Shown piece after piece: positions 23,537 through 31,212 of a DNA stretch of 35,697 bases. The position numbers were made by a program, and so were the translations under genes. Source of the stretch: Acidimicrobiaceae bacterium (GTDB taxonomy: Bacteria; Actinomycetota; Acidimicrobiia; Acidimicrobiales; RAAP-2). Numbering within the stretch: position 1 is the stretch's first letter; each line of letters starts with the position of its first letter. The notes below the pieces were generated by a model. It searched no databases. It was not told where the DNA came from and saw only the letters and a list, made by a program, of their open reading frames with translations. The stretch is from NCBI GenBank assembly GCA_947456245.1, contig CANGPS010000015.1:1-35697 (forward strand), given 5' to 3'.

Positions 23537-23798
23537 GCCTGGTGAACATCCGCTGGACCTCGTCGAGCGGATAGCCCGAGGCCTCGGCCTCGTCCGGGTG
23601 CTCGATGCAATAGGTCAGGCCGCTGGCGATCAGGCGGAACCCCACCTGCTCGAGCGCCTTGGTCGCCGCGCTGAGCTGGGTGACGATGTCGCGACACTCG
23701 CGTCCCTCGGCCAGCATCCGCTCGACGGCCTGCACCTGTCCACCGGCACGGCGCAGTCGCTTCCTCAGGTCGTCGACGACCTCGACTGGCAGCTCCAT
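23529..23798 (-). CDS. CsoR/CstR-family transcriptional repressor (DUF156)
   Basis: An 89-residue all-helical repressor of the CsoR/RcnR family. The conserved opening (DDLRKRLRRAGGQVQAVERML) and the Cys35 and Cys64 spacing (29 residues) match the family. In copper-sensing CsoR a His lies four residues before the second Cys; here that position is Gly60, so the Cu(I) ligand set is incomplete. Two Cys without His is the pattern of CstR, which senses persulfides by forming di/trisulfide crosslinks. GAGGAGG lies 5 bases before the ATG. Operator 2 lies 19 bp upstream, so it probably represses itself. The adjacent CoADR-rhodanese supports sulfide/persulfide sensing. Confidence 0.92.
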   Translation of the reverse strand: MELPVEVVDDLRKRLRRAGGQVQAVERMLAEGRECRDIVTQLSAATKALEQVGFRLIASGLTYCIEHPDEAEASGYPLDEVQRMFTRLT

Positions 23799-23816
23799 GA
23801 CGTCCTCCTCATCCCC

Positions 23817-23832
23817 GTACCCCCAAGGGTAC
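23817..23832. promoter_or_regulatory. CsoR/CstR-type operator 2
   Basis: GTACCCCCAAGGGTAC is a palindrome with arms GTACCC/GGGTAC and a 4-bp centre, 18 bases upstream of the repressor ATG on the minus strand. It has the same length and arms (RTACCC-N4-GGGTAY) as operator 1, 2 kb away, which supports autoregulation and a common regulator. Confidence 0.8.
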
Positions 23833-23837
23833 CGGGG

Positions 23838-25022
23838 TCAGGGAGCGTCGGCACCGCCGATGCCCTCGGGCAGGACCCGGAAGGTGATGCCGGCGGCATC
23901 GAGCCGGCGGCGGAGCGCCGGGCCCATGGCCTCGGCAGTCGTCACCTGGCCCGAGGTGGTCTCAAGGTCGTCGAAGGCGAGGCAGAGCGCCGCCTCGCTC
24001 ATCATCTTCGAGGTCTCGGTGTACCCGGGGTCGCCACCCGAGACCTCGGTCACCACGCGGCGTCCGCCGGCCTCGGCGAAGAACCGGACGCGGAACCAGG
24101 CAGCGGCTCGCTTCTCCTCGCTCGGCCCCGTGCCCTGCGGCACTCGCCGCGAGAGGGCCTTCCTCGCTGGAGGGATCTGTGCCAGGCCGGCCACCGCCCC
24201 GACCCCCGCCACCAGACCCGCCATGGCCAGCCCGCTCTCGGCGTCGAGCAGGTGCGAGTAGGTGAAGCTGCGGCCATAGGCAGGGAGCCGACGAGCCGAG
24301 TCCGCCACGATCTGCGGGTCGAGGGTGGGCATCGGCAGCGACCAGCGCCCCGTGTCGGCGCTGCGACCCAACCGTGGCGTCCCGATGGTGATCGTCCGGC
24401 CGGCCGGCTCGCCCTCGAGCGCGAGTCGGCGCTTGCGGGCCGACGAGGCCTGGCGCATCCGGCTCATCGCCCCGAGGGCCGAGGCGAAGGTCCCGCCGGA
24501 GAAGGTGCCGGCCATGCGCACGTGCCCACGCACGTCGACCGCCTCGGTCGGATCCACCCCGAGCCGCTCGACCGCGAACTGCGCGCCGAGGTCGTGCGGG
24601 ATCGAGTCGAAGCCGCAGGCGTGGACCAGGCGCGCACCCGAGCCCACGGCGGTGCTGTGATGCCGCAGGTAGGTCTCGTCGACGAACTCCGACTCCCCGC
24701 AGAGGTCGAGGTAGTCGGTGCCGGCGGCAGCGCACGCCGCCACCACCGGATCACCGTGGGCGGTGTACGGCCCGACGGTGGTCATCAGCACGCGGGTGGA
24801 GTCCGCCAACCGACGGAGCCCGACCGGATCGGTGGCGTCGACCACCACGAGCGCCACGTCGCGGCCAAGCGTGGCGGCAACCTCTGCGAGCTTCGCCTCG
24901 CTGCGGCCGGCGAGGCCGAGGCGGGCCGAGGGCGGTGCTGCCTCGGCCAGATAGGACGCGATCAGGCGACCGGTGAACCCGGTCGCTCCGAGCAGGACGA
25001 TGTCATGGTCACGGTCGCTCAT
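23838..25022 (-). CDS. Saccharopine dehydrogenase-like / trans-acting enoyl reductase-like protein
   Basis: A 394-residue oxidoreductase with an N-terminal NAD(P)-binding Rossmann fold: VLLGATGFTGRLIASYL (about 9-25), LAGRSEAKL, and YLDLCGESEFV at about 104-114. The layout resembles the actinobacterial family that includes Mycobacterium Rv2953, the trans-acting enoyl reductase that works with polyketide synthases in phthiocerol/glycolipid synthesis, and related saccharopine-dehydrogenase-like proteins. No polyketide synthase is nearby, so the substrate is open; a lipid is the likeliest guess. The ATG at 25022 has GGGAGA about 9 bases upstream. It ends just past operator 2 and is divergent from the exporter gene. 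Confidence 0.82.
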   Translation of the reverse strand: MSDRDHDIVLLGATGFTGRLIASYLAEAAPPSARLGLAGRSEAKLAEVAATLGRDVALVVVDATDPVGLRRLADSTRVLMTTVGPYTAHGDPVVAACAAAGTDYLDLCGESEFVDETYLRHHSTAVGSGARLVHACGFDSIPHDLGAQFAVERLGVDPTEAVDVRGHVRMAGTFSGGTFASALGAMSRMRQASSARKRRLALEGEPAGRTITIGTPRLGRSADTGRWSLPMPTLDPQIVADSARRLPAYGRSFTYSHLLDAESGLAMAGLVAGVGAVAGLAQIPPARKALSRRVPQGTGPSEEKRAAAWFRVRFFAEAGGRRVVTEVSGGDPGYTETSKMMSEAALCLAFDDLETTSGQVTTAEAMGPALRRRLDAAGITFRVLPEGIGGADAP

Positions 25023-25087
25023 GGGTCGAGTCTCCCGCGAATCGCCGTCCGCCGCCCCTCCTGGGTTCAGGCCACCCCCGGGCTCAC

Positions 25088-25093
25088 TAGCCT
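25088..25093 (+). promoter_or_regulatory. -10 hexamer TAGCCT for the MFS exporter
   Basis: TAGCCT is followed by 6 bases (GAGCGG) and the ATG at 25100; no ribosome-binding site, so the message is probably leaderless. Confidence 0.45.
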
Positions 25094-25099
25094 GAGCGG

Positions 25100-26617
25100 A
25101 TGAGCAGCCCCTCCATGCCTGACCACGTCCACGTCCCCGACCCGAAGCGGTGGCTGGCCCTGGTGGTCATCGCCATCGCCCAGCTGATGGTGATCCTCGA
25201 CGCCTCCATCGTCAACATCGCCCTCCCCGACGCACAGAAGGCGCTCCACATCTCGGCCGCCAACCGCCAGTGGGTCGTCACCGCCTACACGCTCGCCTTC
25301 GGCGGCCTGCTGCTGCTCGGTGGCCGGATCGCCGACTATGCCGGCCGCAAGCGCGTCTTCGTCATCGGCCTGCTCGGCTTCGCCGGGGCCTCGGCCCTCG
25401 GCGGGTTCGCCCCCGACCAGGCCCTGCTGTTCACCGCTCGGGCCCTCCAGGGCGCCTTCGGCGCCGTGCTGGCGCCCGCCGCGCTCTCCCTGATCTCCGT
25501 GACCTTCGTGGACTCGAAGGAGCGGGCCAAGGCCTTCGGCGTCTACGGCGCCCTCTCGGGAGCCGGCGCCGCCATCGGCCTGATCGCGGGTGGCCTGCTG
25601 ACGCAGTACGCCTCATGGCGGTGGTGCTTCTTCGTCAACATCCCCATGGCCCTCATCGCCGTCGGCCTCGCCATCCCCAACGTGCGAGAGAGTCGCATCC
25701 ACGGCACCACCCGCTACGACGTGCCCGGCGCCCTGCTCTCCACGCTCGGCTTCATCTCCCTCGTCTACGGCATCACCGAGGCCGCCACCCCCGGCCACGG
25801 CTGGACGTCGCCGTCGGCCATCGGCTTCATCGCCGCTGGCGTGGTCCTCCTGATCGCCTTCGTGGTCTTCGAGTCCAAGACCAGCAACCCGCTGCTCCCG
25901 CTGAGCATCCTGTTCGACCGGATCCGGGGCGGTTCCTACCTCGCCCAGTTCCTGCTGGCCTCAGGCCTCTTCGGCATGTTCCTGTTCATGACCTTCTACT
26001 TCCAGGGCGTCCACGGCTTCAGCCCGGTGAAGGCCGGACTGTGCTTCCTGCCCTTCTCGCTCGGCGTGATCACCTCGGCCGGGATCTCGAGCCAGCTCCT
26101 GCCCAAGGTCGGACCCCGTCCGCTCGGGACGATCGGGCTCCTGATGGGCACCGGCGGCCTGTTCTACCTCTCCAAGATCACCGCCACCTCGGGCTACGCG
26201 TCGTCGGTGCTGCCGGCACTGCTGCTGATGAGCCTCGGGCTCGGTGCGGTGTTCGTCGTCATCTCGTCGACGGCGCTGTTCAACGTCCCGTTCCACGAGT
26301 CCGGAGTGGCCTCGGCCGTGCTCAACACGACTCAGCAGATCGGCGGGTCGCTCGGGACGGCCATCTTCAACACCCTGGCCATCAGCGCCACGGCCGCCTA
26401 TGCCCTGGCCCACCCGTGGCGAGGACCGGCGCTGCCGAAGGGAGCCACGGCGCCCGACGCCCTCACCCATGGCTTCTCGGTGGCCTTCGAGCTCGGGGCG
26501 GGGTGCATGCTGACCGCCGCCATCGTCTTCTTCCTCATGGTCAACGTCGATCGCCACCACCTCGCCCAGCACGACGATGTGGGCGAGCCGGACGAGGACG
26601 AGGTCCCAGCCGTCTGA
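25100..26617 (+). CDS. MFS exporter, DHA2 (EmrB/QacA) family, 14 TM
   Basis: A 505-residue proton-driven drug or metabolite exporter. The first helix carries the DHA2 signature MVILDASIVNIALPDAQ. The loop 2-3 motif GGRIADYAGRKRVF (about 74-87) and motif C in helix 5 (GALSGAGAAIGLIAGG) are present. The hydrophobicity pattern gives about 14 helices, ending with a charged cytosolic tail (DRHHLAQHDDVGEPDEDE). Length is normal. No regulator of the TetR or MarR type is adjacent, so the substrate cannot be guessed from context. It converges on the NlpC/P60 gene with a 21-bp gap. Confidence 0.93.
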   Translation: MSSPSMPDHVHVPDPKRWLALVVIAIAQLMVILDASIVNIALPDAQKALHISAANRQWVVTAYTLAFGGLLLLGGRIADYAGRKRVFVIGLLGFAGASALGGFAPDQALLFTARALQGAFGAVLAPAALSLISVTFVDSKERAKAFGVYGALSGAGAAIGLIAGGLLTQYASWRWCFFVNIPMALIAVGLAIPNVRESRIHGTTRYDVPGALLSTLGFISLVYGITEAATPGHGWTSPSAIGFIAAGVVLLIAFVVFESKTSNPLLPLSILFDRIRGGSYLAQFLLASGLFGMFLFMTFYFQGVHGFSPVKAGLCFLPFSLGVITSAGISSQLLPKVGPRPLGTIGLLMGTGGLFYLSKITATSGYASSVLPALLLMSLGLGAVFVVISSTALFNVPFHESGVASAVLNTTQQIGGSLGTAIFNTLAISATAAYALAHPWRGPALPKGATAPDALTHGFSVAFELGAGCMLTAAIVFFLMVNVDRHHLAQHDDVGEPDEDEVPAV

Positions 26618-26638
26618 CGCAGACCGGCCTCGGTCGGC

Positions 26639-27820
26639 TCAGCGAGGGGTGACCCGGCCGAAGCCGGCGAGGTCCTTCCAGAAGATCGAGTGGAGCTGCA
26701 CCACAGCCCCGGTGTGAGGGGCGTCGAGCATCACGCCGTCGCCGACGTAGATGCCCACGTGACCGATGCCCTTCTCGAAGAAGACGAGGTCGCCGGGCTC
26801 GAGATCGGCGAACGAGATCCGCGTGGTGGCCGTGAACTGGTCCTTGGCCACCCGGGGAAGCGAGACCCCCGCCGCGGCCCAGGCCTGCTGGACGAGGCCC
26901 GAGCAGTCGAAGTCGTCCGGGCCGGCCGCACCCCAGCGATAGGGCTTGCCGACCTGGGCGGCGGCATAGGCCAGGGCCAGCCCCGCGGAGGGCAGCACGG
27001 CCGGCGGGGAGTCCACCCCGGCAGGGATCGACAGGCTCCCGGCCTTGAGCAGGTCGGCGATGGCCGGGCTCCCGGTCATCTCGAGCGTGGCCATGGCGGC
27101 CTTCGTCGGAGCGTCGGCCGTGGCCAGGGCCACGAGCAGCTGCGCCTCGCCGGCGCGGGCCGCCTTCAGATCCCTCGCCGCCGAGCGCGTGGCCGACTTG
27201 GCGGCGGCGTCGGCTGCGGCGGCCTGCTCGCTGGTCGCACGACGGACGTGCTTGAGCCAGTCGAGCTGCGCCAGCTTGGCGGCGAGGCCCTCGCCGACGA
27301 CGGCGTCATAGGCCCGGGTCACCTGCTCCTGCGTGGCGGCGGCCGGGCTGAGGAACTGGGCGAGCTCGCCCGAGTGCACGTCGCTGCCGACATAGGCCCG
27401 GATCACGAGTCGCTCCGCCTGCCGCCGGAGCGTGCGATAGGTCCCCCGAGTGGAGGCGAACTGCTCCCGGGCCGTGGTCGCCCTGGTCGCGGCCGAGGTG
27501 GCGTCCTGCACGGCGTGCAGGTAGCGGGCGTCGAGTGCGTCGAGCGAGGACGTCATCCGTCGGACCCGATCGAGCAGGTCTCCGGCCGCCCGGACCTGCT
27601 CCTCGGTCGGCGCCGGCACGATCGGTGCCTGGACCGACGGGCTCGTGGTCGAGGTCGTGGTCGTCGGCCGAGCCGGCTTCGCACCGGGTGCCGTGGTCCG
27701 CGTCGCAGCACCGGCGGCCACCGGCGCCAGCAGGAGGCTGGCGGCCAGGAGGGCGCCGCTGGCGCGGCGTGGCCACGGGGATCGGAGCAGGGGGACGAAG
27801 AGGGACATCGGAGGGCACAT
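26639..27820 (-). CDS. Secreted NlpC/P60 peptidoglycan endopeptidase with coiled coil
   Basis: A 393-residue exported cell-wall hydrolase of the RipA/RipB or D,L-endopeptidase type. A signal peptide (to about residue 39, ending VAAGAA) is followed by a Thr/Pro-rich linker, an Ala-rich coiled-coil region (about 75-245) that often keeps such enzymes inhibited or docks to FtsEX, and the NlpC/P60 domain (about 275-390). The catalytic Cys306 lies in FDCSGLV, the His in GIGHVGIYVG and the third polar residue in DAPHTG. ATG 27820 is preferred for its upstream GGGGGTG; ATG 27808 is also in frame. It follows the GH79-like gene by 75 bp on the same strand. Confidence 0.9.
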   Translation of the reverse strand: MCPPMSLFVPLLRSPWPRRASGALLAASLLLAPVAAGAATRTTAPGAKPARPTTTTSTTSPSVQAPIVPAPTEEQVRAAGDLLDRVRRMTSSLDALDARYLHAVQDATSAATRATTAREQFASTRGTYRTLRRQAERLVIRAYVGSDVHSGELAQFLSPAAATQEQVTRAYDAVVGEGLAAKLAQLDWLKHVRRATSEQAAAADAAAKSATRSAARDLKAARAGEAQLLVALATADAPTKAAMATLEMTGSPAIADLLKAGSLSIPAGVDSPPAVLPSAGLALAYAAAQVGKPYRWGAAGPDDFDCSGLVQQAWAAAGVSLPRVAKDQFTATTRISFADLEPGDLVFFEKGIGHVGIYVGDGVMLDAPHTGAVVQLHSIFWKDLAGFGRVTPR

Positions 27821-27833
27821 CTTCGCACCCCCA

Positions 27834-27857
27834 GGTGAACGACATCCGGTCGCCACC
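27834..27857. other. Imperfect inverted repeat in the NlpC leader
   Basis: GGTG-aa-CGAC (27834-27843) and GTCG-c-CACC (27849-27857) form a hairpin with a 5-nt loop, 13 bp upstream of the NlpC start and 38 bp after the GH79-like stop. It could be an attenuating hairpin, a terminator for the upstream gene, or an operator. Confidence 0.3.
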
Positions 27858-27895
27858 TGTCCTGTGGGCGACACCTCGGTGAACTCCTCGTGGGC

Positions 27896-29266
27896 TCAGC
27901 CGGCCAGGACCACCACGCTGCGGGCCGGGATCGTCAGGTGGGCCGTGCCCCCGTCGGACAGGACCTCCGTCGTCGTCACCGGCAGGTCGGTGGAGGTGAC
28001 GTCGGCGACCGACATGGTGGTCCTCGAGGTGAACGACGATGGCCCCGAGGTGATGCTCACGTCCGTGAGGTCGGTCCCCGAGGTGTTGGCCACCACGATC
28101 CGCGTCGAGCCTCCCGGCATCCCGAGCGCCCAGGCGGACGTCCCGGCGGGCAGACGTCCGGCGGACGTCTTGAGCCGCAGGAAGGTCCCGCCCTCGAGGC
28201 CGGCCACCAGCTCGAGGCCGCGCATGATCGGGGTCGGACTCTGCGCAGCTGGCGCACCCTGATCCTCGGGGCACAGCGGCGAGTACGTGTGGCAGCGCTG
28301 GAGGTTGGCCTGGATACCTACGCTGGCCACCCCACCGCTGGCTGCGGTCAGCAGCGCCCGGACCACCCACAGCGCCGAGGCCCCCTGCCACTGCACCGGC
28401 GTCGTGGAGCCACACGAGACCGAGTTCATCTCGTCGAACGAGATGGGGATGCCGAGGGGCCCGGCCAAGGACGCGTCCTTGGCGATGGCCTTCGTCTCCT
28501 TGGCCAACGAGCGATCGCTCAGCAGCTGCGCGGCGGAGACGCCGGCGTTGGCGCAGTCGGAGAACGGGTAGAAGTGGTCTCCGACCTCGGTGAGCGCCCG
28601 AGCCACCCGTCGGGTCGACAGCAGCTGGTCGTACCAGATGGGCAGGTACGTGTCGGGCCCGGTGAGGCGGAGATCAGGGACCCGGGCCACGATCGCCTTG
28701 CGGTAGCTCGACCAGCGCTGCGCGTACTGCTCGAAGGTCATCGGGATCGGGTACATGTAGGTGTACAGCTCAGGCTCGTTCCCGAGGTGCACGTTGCGCA
28801 GCGAGGGGCCGAGGATCTTGGTCGCCGCCGCCACCTCGTCGGCCGCCCGCGCCGGGTCATCGTGGTAGAGGTTCACCCCGAGGTCCACCCGCCAGCCGGT
28901 GGCGGTGGCGAGGGCGGCGATCGTCCGCAGCTTCTCCGGGGTGACGGTGGTGGTCGCCCAGGCCGGGATCGGGTCGGAGGGGCGACGCTGCCAGACCACC
29001 GAGCGGTCCGCCGAGGACCCGGCGAAGTTCAGGACGCCCGGGCCGAGGGCGACGAGCTGCTCGTCGAGGTTCGACAGGGCCGGGTCGTAGGCGGTCGACC
29101 CCATCGACGAGGCCTCCACCGCCATGCCGAGGAACCCCGCCGGGAGGGTGCCGGCCGCCCCGCGGACCTCGAGGACGATCGCCGTGGACTCCGCCCCGGC
29201 CGGGGTGGCCAACCCGGCGACGGTGAGGAGCGCAGAGAGGAGGAGCACTGTCGCCCGGCGAGCCAT
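27896..29266 (-). CDS. Secreted GH79-like glycoside hydrolase (beta-glucuronidase/heparanase-like)
   Basis: A 456-residue exported protein with a signal peptide (1-25, ending PAGAE). A TIM-barrel-like region (about 35-350) carries the GH-A acid/base motif LGNEPELY (Glu164) and a candidate nucleophile, Glu279 in FDEMNSVSCGS, the spacing and sequence style of GH79 beta-glucuronidases. A C-terminal beta-sandwich (about 365-456) follows, as in that family. It would cleave glucuronic-acid-containing glycans outside the cell; the exact sugar is inferred. The gene has a leaderless-type promoter and runs towards the NlpC/P60 gene, so both may act on envelope or environmental polymers. Confidence 0.75.
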   Translation of the reverse strand: MARRATVLLLSALLTVAGLATPAGAESTAIVLEVRGAAGTLPAGFLGMAVEASSMGSTAYDPALSNLDEQLVALGPGVLNFAGSSADRSVVWQRRPSDPIPAWATTTVTPEKLRTIAALATATGWRVDLGVNLYHDDPARAADEVAAATKILGPSLRNVHLGNEPELYTYMYPIPMTFEQYAQRWSSYRKAIVARVPDLRLTGPDTYLPIWYDQLLSTRRVARALTEVGDHFYPFSDCANAGVSAAQLLSDRSLAKETKAIAKDASLAGPLGIPISFDEMNSVSCGSTTPVQWQGASALWVVRALLTAASGGVASVGIQANLQRCHTYSPLCPEDQGAPAAQSPTPIMRGLELVAGLEGGTFLRLKTSAGRLPAGTSAWALGMPGGSTRIVVANTSGTDLTDVSITSGPSSFTSRTTMSVADVTSTDLPVTTTEVLSDGGTAHLTIPARSVVVLAG

Positions 29267-29272
29267 CCGGCA

Positions 29273-29278
29273 ACGCTA
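29273..29278 (-). promoter_or_regulatory. -10 hexamer TAGCGT for the GH79-like gene
   Basis: On the minus strand TAGCGT is followed by 6 bases (TGCCGG) and the ATG at 29266, with no ribosome-binding site. Confidence 0.45.
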
Positions 29279-29339
29279 TGCGCTCGGCGGTGCCATGGGG
29301 CCGCACCGGCCGCGACCTCCATCCGTCACGGGCCAGCCG

Positions 29340-29345
29340 TAGCAT
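29340..29345 (+). promoter_or_regulatory. -10 hexamer TAGCAT, leadered gene
   Basis: TAGCAT lies 27 bases before the ATG at 29373, which also has AGGAGG at 29360-29365. This is the leadered counterpart to the leaderless promoters elsewhere in the window. Confidence 0.45.
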
Positions 29346-29372
29346 TGGTTGCCCGAACCAGGAGGTCTGCAC

Positions 29373-29909
29373 ATGTCACGCTTGATGGTCGAGGGCCTCG
29401 TGATGTTCCTGGCCGCCTTCCTCGGACTCATGGGCGCCGCCGTCCTCGTGTTCTTCTGGGCCAAGAAGCGCCTGCTGATGGTCCAGGCCCGTCTGCTGAC
29501 CCGGGTGGCGGCCGGCGACTTCTCCTTCCGCAGCCTCATCGCTGCCTTGCGCATCCGGCGGCACGCCGTCACCATCGCCATGGTCCGCCGCCAGCTCCTC
29601 GACGACGCCAACCGGGCCTCGGTCGCCGTGGCCGAAGCCGAGCGGCTCGGGGTGGCCGATGGGCACATGGGCATGCGGGCCGCCGAGATCACCGTGGCCG
29701 CCCGGGACCTCGACGAGCACATGGGACGCCTGTCGACCACCGGGATCGACCCCGTGCTCTTCGCTCGGGCCGGCGACCTCGGGATCGCCGCCCACCAGCT
29801 GCGCCGGGACGCACAGCGGCGCTCGACGCACGCCGCCACCACCGGCATCCCCGCCATCGTCGAGCCCCGCCGGGACCGCGGCCCGTTCCGTCACCCCAGC
29901 CAGCACTGA
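29373..29909 (+). CDS. Single-pass membrane protein of unknown function
   Basis: A 178-residue protein I do not recognise. An N-terminal transmembrane helix (about 8-30) is followed by a basic stretch (WAKKRLL) and a mainly alpha-helical cytosolic region (about 35-150) rich in Arg, Ala and Leu, which could be a coiled coil. The tail is Arg/Pro-rich. By the positive-inside rule the C-terminal part is cytosolic. The ATG is well defined by AGGAGG seven bases upstream. An earlier in-frame TTG at 29349 is unlikely. It is divergent from the GH79-like gene and 58 bp before the phosphoesterase on the same strand. Confidence 0.75.
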   Translation: MSRLMVEGLVMFLAAFLGLMGAAVLVFFWAKKRLLMVQARLLTRVAAGDFSFRSLIAALRIRRHAVTIAMVRRQLLDDANRASVAVAEAERLGVADGHMGMRAAEITVAARDLDEHMGRLSTTGIDPVLFARAGDLGIAAHQLRRDAQRRSTHAATTGIPAIVEPRRDRGPFRHPSQH

Positions 29910-29933
29910 CGAGCCCGGGAGGCCGGACCTCGG

Positions 29934-29939
29934 TACCAT
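29934..29939 (+). promoter_or_regulatory. -10 hexamer TACCAT for phosphoesterase
   Basis: TACCAT lies 28 bases upstream of the ATG at 29968, leaving room for a short leader with the G-rich ribosome-binding site before the start. Confidence 0.35.
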
Positions 29940-29967
29940 CGGAGGCGCTGACTCGAGTGGGGGGACC

Positions 29968-31206
29968 ATGGGCAAGGCGCTGACGAGATCGACGGTGGCC
30001 GCTGCCGCCATGCTGGGCACGGTGGCCACCGCAGGGTCCGTGGCCTCCGCGAGCTCCATCGCCCCGGACATCCACCACGTCGTGGTGATCAACCTCGAGA
30101 ACGAGTCGTTCAACGCCTCCTTCGGGCGAGGGTCCGTCGCCACCTACCTGAACTCGACCCTCGTCCCGGCCGGTGTGCTCATCACCCACTACTTCGGCAC
30201 CGCCCACCTCAGCCTCCCCAACTACATCGCCCAGGTCTCCGGGCAGGCCCCCGCCCCCGACACCCAGACCGACTGCGGGGCCACCTTCGCCGCGATGACG
30301 CCGGGGAGGGACACCGGCACCCTCGGGCAGGTCCGGGTGAAGCACGGGTGCGTCTACCCCGCCTCGGTGCCGACCATCGCCGCACAGCTCGACGAGCTCA
30401 GCCCCCCTGACCAGGCGACCCACCGCGCCAGTTGGCGCGCCTACATGGAGGACATGGGCGTCGACCCGGTGCGCGACGGGGGGACCGCCTGCGGCCACCC
30501 GGCCATCGGAGACCCCAACACCACGAACTTCGCCTCGACGAAGGATGGCTATGCCGCCCGGCACAACGGCTTCGTGTGGTTCCGCTCGGTCATCGACCAC
30601 GCCGCGGAGTGCCGCGCCAACGTGGTCGGGCTCGGCCGCTGGACCAAGCGCGCCGGTGCCAGCGGCAACCTGGTCGACGACCTGGCCAGCGAGGCCACCA
30701 CGCCGGCCTTCGCCACCATCAGCCCGAGCCTGTGCAACGACGGGCACGACGAGACCTGCGCATCTCCTTCGGCCGCGGGCGGGACCGTCGGCGGGCTCCG
30801 AGCCGCCGACGCCTGGCTCCATCGATGGATGCCGGTGCTCCTGGCCTCCCCCGCCTACCAGGCCGGGTCCATGGCCATCGTCATCACCTTCGACGAGGCC
30901 GAGATCGGTGGGGCTGGTTCCGGCGCGGCCTGCTGCCAGGAGCAGTCCGGCCCCAACGTGACCTCAGCCGGGTTCGGGTTCGGCCCCGGCGGCGGCCGGG
31001 TCGGGGCGCTGGTCCTGGCGGGCACCCACGTCCCGGTCGGGACCAAGAACACCACCGGGCACTACAACCACTACAGCCTGCTGCGCACCGCCGAGGACCT
31101 CCTCGGGATCACCTCCGGCGGGAGCGACGGCCAGGGCCACCTCGGCATGGCCGGGTCGCCCGGCGTGACGTCCTTCGGCGCCGACGTGTTCCCCGCCGCC
31201 CCCTGA
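29968..31206 (+). CDS. Secreted phosphoesterase (acid phosphatase / phospholipase C-like)
   Basis: A 412-residue exported member of the phosphoesterase family (PF04185-like), which includes phospholipases C and acid phosphatases such as AcpA and SapM. After a signal peptide (1-29, ASA-type cleavage) the metal-binding HHVVVINLENESFNASFG (Glu and Asn ligands) opens the catalytic domain. VITFDEAE (about 308-315) and the later HYNHYSLLRTAEDLLG carry the remaining metal ligands. Several cysteines suggest disulfides. A G-rich stretch (GTGGGGGGACC) directly precedes the ATG. It could release phosphate from extracellular phospho-compounds or lipids; the substrate is not defined. It converges on the next gene with a 6-bp gap. 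Confidence 0.85.
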   Translation: MGKALTRSTVAAAAMLGTVATAGSVASASSIAPDIHHVVVINLENESFNASFGRGSVATYLNSTLVPAGVLITHYFGTAHLSLPNYIAQVSGQAPAPDTQTDCGATFAAMTPGRDTGTLGQVRVKHGCVYPASVPTIAAQLDELSPPDQATHRASWRAYMEDMGVDPVRDGGTACGHPAIGDPNTTNFASTKDGYAARHNGFVWFRSVIDHAAECRANVVGLGRWTKRAGASGNLVDDLASEATTPAFATISPSLCNDGHDETCASPSAAGGTVGGLRAADAWLHRWMPVLLASPAYQAGSMAIVITFDEAEIGGAGSGAACCQEQSGPNVTSAGFGFGPGGGRVGALVLAGTHVPVGTKNTTGHYNHYSLLRTAEDLLGITSGGSDGQGHLGMAGSPGVTSFGADVFPAAP

Positions 31207-31212
31207 GCCCGC

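Noticed and set aside
23529-23798. Copper-sensing CsoR
   Set aside because: The Cu(I)-ligand His position is Gly60 and no copper ATPase or chaperone gene is nearby; sulfur genes surround it instead.
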